Part shown: positions 57,501-64,000 of the stretch, piece after piece
Numbering within the stretch: position 1 is the first letter of the stretch
Layout of the letters: every line of letters begins with the position of its first letter
NCBI GenBank assembly: GCA_038501625.1
Contig: JAZAYU010000018.1
Coordinates: 9,068,397 to 9,132,396, forward strand
Reading direction: 5' to 3'
DNA length: 64,000 nucleotides
DNA from: Corbicula japonica
Lineage: Eukaryota; Mollusca; Bivalvia; Venerida; Cyrenidae
The notes under the pieces: generated by a model
What the model was told of the DNA's origin: nothing
What the model saw: only the letters and a program-made list of their open reading frames with translations
The model's database searches: none
Made by a program: the position numbers and the translations under genes

Positions 57501-60500
57501 ATAGACTTTCAGCAGTAAAACTGCTGAAACTGCTGTTCCTGCCTGCCAGCAGTATTACTGCCTTTACTGTCGTACTGCTAACTTCCTACTGCTGTTACTG
57601 CTAGCAGTATTACTGCTGTTACTGCTGTTACTGCCAGCAGTATTACTGCTGTTACTGCTGTTACTCCCGTACTGCTAATTTCTTGGCCATCTTGTGGGGA
57701 TATGTTTTATCTGTTTAAATTAACGTATTATTATTTGAAATGCTTAACTTATGATTCAACGCTCGATAAGGTTTAATCCGTAAATTATCAGTAAACAAGG
57801 TAATACATAATTCAGAATATTCGCGTTTATCTTAATTTGATTATGACTTTTAGAAAAGGTGCATTAAAATCTCAGTTCAAAATATAAACAATCTGAGTTC
57901 AACTTTGAAATTCACCGAACAAATATGAAAATATTGCAGGCTCGGTTTGATTGAGCCTGTTCATGGACAGAAATCGAAATTTGTATTACTGCCCACGCCG
58001 CCTAGCCCCGGGTTGAGTGCAACTCAATATTTACACTAGTAAACAGCACAAGTTTGATCCATGCCAATGCGAAACGATGATTATGAAGACGAAACTAAAT
58101 GCTTACCTCTTAGGTTGCACGACGGTGGCAGGGTTTAAAGAATCAATGAAGGTTCATGGGAAAATCTTGAAAAGGAACCTAGAAGCTCGATTTGTTTCTT
58201 TTATCACTAACATCGTATTCTTGCTGAATTGACTCCAGGTGCTCTGGTCTCGATGAGATCATTGATTACCTGTCCTTTTGCTTTGCTATAAGCTTCTTCT
58301 GGTATATGTATGTGTGCTTTCGAAAGCCAAATTGTTGAGCTGATTGGTTGGTTGGTGTTATTTTACTAAGACAACTTGTACTTGTTTGTTAATATGAGAG
58401 CCTGTTGGGGCAAGTGTGAGGTTGGTGCACCATAGAACCTTATTTAAATCCCCAGTGGCAAATTGTGTTGCCACTGAACGTTCCAAGGCGGTAACCCTAA
58501 GAGATCTCTTTTTCGTTAATTGTTTGTCGTATTTTACTGTGTATTGGAAATTGATATTCTTATAAACGCATGCTCCCTTTACCTCTCTACTTTTTCGCTG
58601 CATGAGGAGTATGTTTTATTGAGTGTGGCGATTCCTGATAGGCATATTCCGCTTTTGTACGAACTTTTCATTCGTACGTTAGACAATTTCCGACAATGCG
58701 TTGTCCTAAAAAAAAACAAGGAACAAATTTTGAATTATATGTTTGGAAATAATTACAAATGTATCAATTTCGACATGTAAGACTAACTTTGAAAAAAAAC
58801 TAGAATGCTGCAATATTTTGACAAAAACAAGCATGTTTCTACTATCTCTAAGTATTTTTAAAATACAAAATACAAAAAATATTAGTTGTTACCCTTGACT
58901 CGACCAGATTAGTCAGCATGACAATTATCCGCGTGTCTTCCTGCCAAACCATTTCCCAGAAAGTAACAAACTGTGCCATAGTGTCCTTTGTTGGACCTGA
59001 AGTAACGCAATGTGCTGTTTTAAAAGCTATATGACTAAAATATTTTTTAATGTTCTATTAAAAAAGAACGTGTATTTTTCTTCTAAGCCTGCATTTCAAA
59101 GCATATATGTTTCATTAGGTTAATTGAATATCTAAGCCTTGATTGTATGTTTTAAAAAGAAGTTTAATGAGATAAAAATAGAATTTAAAAATTAAAAAGA
59201 AAACAAAAAATCATGTATTTACCCAAGGAAGCTATGTAAGCTTTTGGTCTTTTGTACCCCTGAAATCATATAAAAAGTAATAACTTTGCATTTTGGCCAA
59301 TTATAACATTTGTAGATGTAAATGCTAAAAGAAGAGCGTTGGATTAAAAAAAATACGAATATCTTTAATTATCATTTTTAAATTCCACAAATTTTTATGT
59401 GCTTTATAACAAAGCGTAACCGTTAATAATGTGATATTCTGCATGGACAAATTATTCGCCAAATAAACTTTGCAATTCTATTAATTTAATTGAAATCAGA
59501 ATTCTTAATCTTATAGGATGATGTTTCTTACTTCAATATAGGACGCATTAATATAACTGTTGCTTTTAAGAACTACTCTCGTTGCATCATCTGAAATAAA
59601 ACAATATAGTTCAGCTACCTTGAGCCAAACAATTAACATTTCAATTTCCAATTATTCGGAAATGATTTCTGGTGAAATATACGCCTTTCCAACAAACAGT
59701 TTCGCCGTCCTGTACGAGTTACTTCCCGCGACCGGAAATCAATCCAAAACGAGGCTCTGCGTGATAGCTGAACGATCGGACTAATGGCTTAAGCACATAA
59801 TAGCTAACATTATCCACTATATTGCAGGTCTGCGTTCGTCGCCGGCGGTGAAAAAATAAGTTTCTGGTCTGTTATTCTAGCCAGACTTTTTTATTTTCAC
59901 TATTTGTTAGATATTTAGATTTTTAATGATTTAAGAACATGTACCATTCTTGTTGATAGTAGGCAGTATGAAACGCAATTTGGACAAACATACACATTAA
60001 TCTTACCTATTCTGTACAAGAAATTCTTCTTAATATCTTTTCTGCTGAAAATTTATTTTACTGGTGTGAATGTTGCAAATTGCTAAGACTGGTAATGCGC
60101 TAAATAATTAATCCGAAAATCGTGATATGTCAACATCTGGTTACATGATCTGTAGACAAAAAAAATACAATCTCAATTTGTTGATACTTACACAATTGAA
60201 GGATAGAATTGTCTTTATAATTTATGGCGGTTATGGTCAACGAATAAATAATTTGAATATGTAAAATGTTACGTATACTTTACAACCAAATATGATTGAT
60301 TCTGTCTTGAAATAAAACAGGATCGGTAATCTGATTGTTTGTTGTAGAAGTATCATTCGTAGAATAAAATCCAAGGATTCAGATGCTGGCTTCCAATAAA
60401 GATGGGAATATTTATATAACAATATGGTTGCATATCCAATTTAGATTTCTTAGGTTTGACAGTTTGTAATTTTGGCATAAAAGCCCAAACGCTTAATTAA

Positions 60501-62533
60501 ACATAATTATATAAAATGTTTTGACAAGATTTGTTTCTTATTGACGGCTTTTGTTTCTATAACGTGTCGTAATGTTGATTAAGAATCCATATAAGTGCTA
60601 AATCAAATACATTTGCTGGCACATCCAGTAATTAAAGGACTCCGAAATACTTAAGAATTGGTAGGTGTAGATACCTTGCAAATAGTAATTTCACGATCTC
60701 TATTGGTCAATGATATCTGCCCCTTTAAGTAATTGACAGATGACCCTGTGTGCGAGACAATTTGACATGTTTATGGCATGCCGCCTTCAAATTCAATCGC
60801 CGCCGACATAATCATAGCATGATGTAAGTAGTGGATTAGACACGCTAATCCGGAAACGAGACTCAATTTAGCCGTGGAGAGAACACTGGCTGTTAGTTCA
60901 AGTCGTTTAGTGTTAATGTCTTGACACCTTTAGTCAAAGAAACCTGATTGTTTTATAAATTATTTTCAAAAATATCTTGACGCTGATGAATTATTACTTA
61001 TTCAAAGAGAAAATTTATTTTTCAAAAAAGAAGTTTTGATAAAAAAGAAAGTTGTAGGTACATATTCCCTATTACGTTATTACAGCGAGCAATCATTTTT
61101 CCCGTAGAGCAGTCACGTGACTGAACAGGGGAGGTAACCAAAACAATTCATCGAATTATTGGAAAGGCGTATAGCAATAAGGTAAAAGGATAAGATTGTA
61201 GAAGGCATTGAAAAAAACAGTTACCATTAAAGATTCACTTTTTTAGTAAGACATTTAATGATTTTCATTTGAATTTTTATTTATCTGACCTTCATATAAT
61301 TCTATATGTTACATTTCGAGGAAAGCTGGAATTCCCCTCAAAGAATAACATATTAACAGATTTGCAAACTACGATCGGGCGATGCATTGTGCAATATTTC
61401 AGAAAGGTATGTAGACAAATATATTCAATATCAGTGGTATTTTTGTACAAATATTCATTGTATTAATTGATAAAAGTGTTAATGAAAACACTTGTGTCAC
61501 TATTTAACATTCAGGACTCAATTCGAGAATAAGACAATGAAAATATTACAAGCAAATATGCCATTGTATCTATTCTTTGCTAGATTATGTCTCTTCAACG
61601 CCTCGGTGCACGGTCTGGTCAGAGCCTTAGGTAATCTCTGAAAAACAAGAGCAACACAAAAAAGCTAGCAAAATAGAAAAGGTGTCATAAAATATTTTAC
61701 CATATATATTTTGTGAGGCTATTCCAACTTTATGTTTCTATTTTCAAACGGATTATTGTATAACCCAATGCTCTGTTCTCTTCTCAACTTTATGGCTGTG
61801 TGGGGAGGCAGTGTCTGCTGGATGTCCCCATTCCTGATATGCATATGTCACTTTTTTTGATATTTTATAGTGGTATTTTAGGACAAAAAAGTGAAATATG
61901 CATATCAGGTATATGGTTACAATTTCTTTAAACTTAATTGTTTATCAACGTCTGCTTATTTAAATTTTTGGTAAACTGCCAATTTGAATTTGTTTCACAT
62001 TTATGTGTTTGAACTAAAATTTAATAAGCATAGTGTGTATCCAACGATTTTTAATACAACAAAAGTATTGTCAAGTCGAAATTTAAAACGACGAGGAAGT
62101 ATTGACTTAAGTTTCATAACGATGACAACTTATCTAAACCTTCACAACGGTAGACTGGTTATTAAAGTCAGACACGGAAAGTTGATACCGTAGCCAATAC
62201 TGACGACAAGGATGTTTGAAACTTTTCAAACTTTACCTCAAATTCAGTTTGAAAATCTGATTTTTCCTTAACGTAATCCAATAACTTTGAAACTTTAATT
62301 CTGCTTCTCAGGATTCCCTCTGTGTTGTAATACGTATCTGATGTTGATGTAACTATTTCTGCAAAATTGATAAGCGCAATTAAATGTATTTACCTTGTAC
62401 GAAACATGAATGTATTATTGTTTATTTTAATGTATCACTTATATTTAGAAAATTCGAATCCCTTGTGGAATAATTTTATTAAAACATACATGTGTAACAT
62501 GCACCTATCGTTTTTAAAATAATAATAATAATA

Positions 62534-62565
<32 letters not shown>

Positions 62566-63806
62566 GCTATTATTTAATAATGTTTTATAATAATAATGAT
62601 GATGATGATGACGCTGATGATGATAATGATTAAATTAATAATAATTTCAATTATAATTGTAATAATGATGATGATGATAATGATGATGATGTTGATGATG
62701 ATTATCTATTATAATTATTATTATTTTTATTATTATTATTAGTAAACCTCAGCCGATCGAATAGTTTAATAAGTTTATACAAGGTCACAAGTAAACAGTT
62801 CGTTTCCATTTGTTGCTGCCTGCAAGTTTTCATAACTTTGCTGTAGCAGTGGCAAAACTTTTCTCATAGCAGATGGTTACATATTGCAGAATAGAAAATT
62901 ATACTAAAATTGTATGAATTAAGGATACCTTTGGATTTTCAATGCTCACCGTGAACTTTGGTGGCTGTTTCATCTTCATCAAGATCTTCTAGTTCGATTG
63001 TGTCTTTAATCTCAGTATCCTCGTCTACATTCATATCCATATCGGCCTTAGTCTGTTAATCCTTTATCGATTGTTTGTTTATCATCGATTTTTTTGGTTT
63101 TATAGGCTGGGTATAAATGTAGTCAGTAGGCGGTGACGCTGCTGGCAAATCTGAGTTTGCATCTTTTGGTTTGATAGGCTTTGCATAAATGTAGTCGGTA
63201 GACTGCGACGCCACTGGCTGATCTGAGTTTGCACTTGGAATTTCTTAAACAAATTATAACGAAAACATTAATTAGGTTCTGATAAAACTATTCGCTCCAA
63301 CAAAACACAACACATTTTAATTGTCAGGTAATCAAATAAGATTTTATTTTGTGGATATACATTTGTATGAACAAATAACTTTTAAAGGTTATATAGGTGT
63401 TATGTAAACGTACAGTAGAAGTGAACGCGCGATTTAATTATTTTTCTTTATTCTGTTATCTTCTATGATTCGAAAAGATTATGTCATTAGGAAACAAAAA
63501 TACTTTTAATGTACATTAATACGATTGATTTTAGTTTTCACGATAAATCAATCACGATATCTTGGAATGAAAGTCTTATTTCAGATTTAATGTCCAGAAT
63601 TAAAGGTACCTATATGAAATAGAATATAGGTTGTACCACGATTATGTGATGAAAAAAATGCAAAATTGAACAAACAGAAGATTGATTTTAATAAAAGATA
63701 TTGATTTTGTTTTATATAGAGTGACGTACCAGGATCAAATGCCGGGTTTAAGCTGTTGTTTTCCCCAACGTTATTCGTCTTTTGCGTGTCATGTCCTTTC
63801 CTTTGT
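54480..63806 (-). CDS. Receptor-type tyrosine phosphatase, cytoplasmic part (5' end outside window)
   Basis: Ten minus-strand exons chain with matching phases: 63806-63730, 63243-62950, 62358-62237, 61637-61550, 59590-59532, 59259-59223, 58996-58893, 55943-55795, 55243-55108 and 54560-54480 (TAG). They encode a juxtamembrane tail, then the N-terminal half of a D1 phosphatase domain (KNRYNGIFAYDDATRVVL, YINASYIEGYKRPKAYIASL, FWEMVWQEDTRIIVMLTNLV). Next comes the C-terminal half of a D2-like domain (HYHFNAW, ILIHC, SGLVCAIAIMLEKL, EQFKFCYRC). The KC-x-x-YWP region, the D1 WPD loop and the D1 P-loop are not present anywhere between 58893 and 55943. The only P-loop reads HCLEWAKKSG, without the catalytic Arg. 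Exon 63243-62950 has an in-frame TAA. The product is probably not a phosphatase. Alternatives are a decaying paralogue, an assembly gap, or a regulatory pseudophosphatase. Confidence 0.82.
55108..55243 (-). CDS. RPTP exon after the P-loop (D2-like)
   Basis: Acceptor CCTTTTAAG, phase 2 in, phase 0 out at GATTTT|GTAAGT. It encodes EWAKKSGLVCAIAIMLEKL, then VRGRRRSALQDF. Together with the previous exon it gives the P-loop HCLEWAKKSG: the Cys is kept, and the Arg of CX5R is replaced by Lys. Confidence 0.85.
55795..55943 (-). CDS. RPTP exon ending in the P-loop Cys (D2-like)
   Basis: Acceptor GTTTTTAG, phase 0 in, phase 2 out at TGTCT|GTAAGT. It encodes DNKIVHYHFNAWKKEDIVP, where the WPD loop has lost its Asp, and RPILIHC at the end. 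The sequence resembles D2 domains of receptor phosphatases more than catalytic D1 domains. Confidence 0.85.
56256..56660 (-). repeat. Diverged inverted copy of the 384-bp repeat
   Basis: Words such as GTTCCTACTG, AAGCTTGGATCGAGAA and GGCGGAGCTGGCAGCGTTAG are reverse complements of words in the direct units that follow, so this copy faces them. Confidence 0.55.
56665..57530 (+). repeat. 384-bp tandem repeat, two full copies plus a partial third
   Basis: The unit starting ACCAGCAGTAGGAACATATC begins at 56665, 57049 and 57433, exactly 384 bp apart. The copies differ by scattered substitutions. It is followed by a CTG/TTACTGCTG-rich low-complexity patch at about 57520-57680. It lies in the RPTP interval where D1/D2 exons are missing. 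Confidence 0.85.
57520..57685. repeat. CTGCTGTTA-type low-complexity tract
   Basis: Imperfect TACTGCTGT and GCAGTAT words repeat over about 165 bp, apparently expanded from the AGCAGTAAAACTGCTG end of the third 384-bp unit. Confidence 0.8.
57888..58042 (+). repeat. Dispersed structured repeat (family R3), copy 3
   Basis: It carries two short palindromes, GGCTCGGTTTGATTGAGCC and TTGAGTGCAACTCAA, separated by ACTGCCCACGCCG. It aligns in order with copies at 26331 and 38967, all on the plus strand. Confidence 0.65.
58099..58655 (+). mobile_element. Penelope-like 3' tail (copy D)
   Basis: It starts within TTACCTCTTAGGTTGCACGA, matching the last codons of the reverse transcriptase in copy B, and runs through the tail hairpin (about 58454-58478) to GGCGATTCCTGATAGGCAT. 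It is 5'-truncated and lies in the RPTP interval. Confidence 0.85.
58893..58996 (-). CDS. RPTP D1 exon (MVWQE block)
   Basis: Acceptor GTTACTTCAG, phase 1 in; donor TCAAGG|GTAACA, phase 0 out. It encodes GPTKDTMAQFVTFWEMVWQE, then RIIVMLTNLVESR, a classic phosphatase block. Confidence 0.9.
59223..59259 (-). CDS. RPTP D1 micro-exon
   Basis: A 37-nt exon, acceptor TGATTTCAG, donor TTGG|GTAAAT. It encodes GYKRPKAYIASLG and links YINASYIE to GPTKDT exactly in frame. Confidence 0.88.
59532..59590 (-). CDS. RPTP D1 exon (YINASYIE)
   Basis: A 59-nt exon, acceptor TTTATTTCAG, donor ATTGAA|GTAAGA. It encodes DATRVVLKSNSYINASYIE; YINA(S/N)YI is a hallmark of the phosphatase fold. Confidence 0.9.
61550..61637 (-). 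CDS. RPTP D1 exon (KNRYNGIF)
   Basis: An 88-nt exon, acceptor TTGTTTTTCAG, phase 0; donor GCTT|GTAATA, phase 1. It encodes RLPKALTRPCTEALKRHNLA then KNRYNGIFA, the start of the conserved catalytic domain. Confidence 0.9.
61750..61915 (+). mobile_element. Penelope-like tail scraps (copy G) in inverted pair
   Basis: Plus-strand TGTGGGGAGGCAGTG and ATTCCTGATATGCATATG at about 61797-61848 match the family end. A minus-strand scrap GAAATATGCATATCAGG lies at about 61892-61908. The two ends face each other. Confidence 0.6.
62237..62358 (-). CDS. RPTP juxtamembrane exon
   Basis: Acceptor AATTTTGCAG, phase 1 in; donor TTTGAG|GTAAAG, phase 0 out. It encodes IVTSTSDTYYNTEG and IKVSKLLDYVKEKSDF, ending TEFE: the helix that precedes D1. 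Confidence 0.88.
62518..62745. repeat. AAT/GAT microsatellite cluster
   Basis: Runs of ATA/AAT triplets at 62518-62570 and 62585 onward, with GAT triplets between. Non-coding, in an RPTP intron. Confidence 0.9.
62950..63243 (-). CDS. RPTP cytoplasmic exon with tandem YIY motifs and in-frame stop
   Basis: 294 nt, phase 1-1, acceptor TTTGTTTAAG, donor CACG|GTGAGC. It encodes two tandem copies of a ~25-residue segment, each with TDYIY-x-x-PIKPK, then KDTAA-type interruption: TAA at 63058-63056. The same frame continues as an acidic run (VDEDTEIKD, ELEDLDEDE) to the donor. Because both borders are phase 1, skipping this exon keeps the downstream phosphatase exons in frame. Confidence 0.75.
63730..63806 (-). 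CDS. RPTP cytoplasmic exon (NPAF)
   Basis: 77 nt, acceptor TTTTTCTGCAG, phase 2 in; donor CCTG|GTACGT, phase 1 out. It encodes QRKGHDTQKTNNVGEN and SLNPAFDP. It should follow the TM exon, which lies outside the window. Confidence 0.7.
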
Positions 63807-63960
63807 CTGCAGAAAAAGAGTAATATTACTTTTTATGTCCCTTCATACAATAAACTACTTGATAAATCAAAATGAAATATTATATCAGCCCACTTAAAAT
63901 TTATGATTTATAATTATAAATGGTTTCTCTTTACGAGACAGATTTGATATATTAGTTCAC

Positions 63961-64000
<40 letters not shown>
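63961..64000 (+). repeat. (ATA)n microsatellite at window edge
   Basis: Pure ATA triplets run to the end of the window. Confidence 0.95.

Noticed and set aside
60011..60048. Minus-strand mini-exon reading KDIKKNFLYRI before DDATRV
   Set aside because: It resembles the KNRY region by chance; its phase does not fit the preceding exon, and 61637-61550 supplies the true segment.
61537..61633. Plus-strand signal-peptide-like exon (MPLYLFFARLCLFN) ending at a GTAATC donor
   Set aside because: It is the complement of the phosphatase exon at 61637-61550, which has a stronger motif (KNRYNGIF) and exact phases with both neighbours.

Overview
This is animal genomic DNA: AT-rich, mostly intron and repeat, with genes split into small exons bounded by GT/AG sites. 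A bivalve mollusc is the best fit. C1q-domain, thrombospondin type-1 (TSP1), Ly6/uPAR, ShKT, PAN and EGF-like modules occur in secreted or receptor-like genes, together with an EGF-type receptor, a receptor tyrosine phosphatase, Penelope-like retroelements and many Tc1/mariner-like miniature elements. The species cannot be named from the sequence. Most real exons are short, so they were found by splice sites, intron phase and domain motifs rather than by long open frames.

Layout. 1-5.35 kb: no gene seen. 5.35-5.65 kb (minus): first exon of a secreted PAN/apple-like protein. 5.9-14.7 kb: repeats, namely a 2.0 kb TIR element with a ~146-bp internal array, two degraded Penelope-like reverse-transcriptase copies and a tRNA-like SINE head. 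16.1-16.9 kb (minus): two exons of an unrecognised helical protein, the first broken by a 7-bp tandem duplication. 19.4-34.8 kb (plus): a complete ten-coding-exon gene, signal peptide - Ly6/uPAR - ShKT - TSP1 x3 - C1q, about 458 residues, with repeats filling its introns. 36.4-39.8 kb (plus): a second, partly resolved gene, signal peptide - coiled coil - TSP1 - C1q, whose TSP1 exon closely matches the last TSP1 of the first gene. 41.0-42.3 kb (minus): a secreted cysteine-rich protein. 44.05-52.2 kb (minus): a type I membrane protein with a cysteine-rich EGF-like ectodomain, a serine stalk written by a trinucleotide repeat, two four-cysteine EGF modules, one TM helix and a 19-residue tail. 54.5-63.8 kb (minus): the cytoplasmic part of a receptor tyrosine phosphatase; its 5' end lies beyond the window.

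The two C1q genes fit the bivalve pattern of secreted humoral recognition molecules: C1q is the likely ligand-binding head, and the N-terminal modules are what differ between neighbours. The EGF receptor and the phosphatase lie head-to-tail on the minus strand and may share a receptor theme. The phosphatase is odd: the first half of a D1 domain splices in frame to the second half of a D2-like domain with a degenerate P-loop, and an upstream frame-neutral exon has an in-frame stop. All exon joins are inferred from sequence; no transcript evidence was available.
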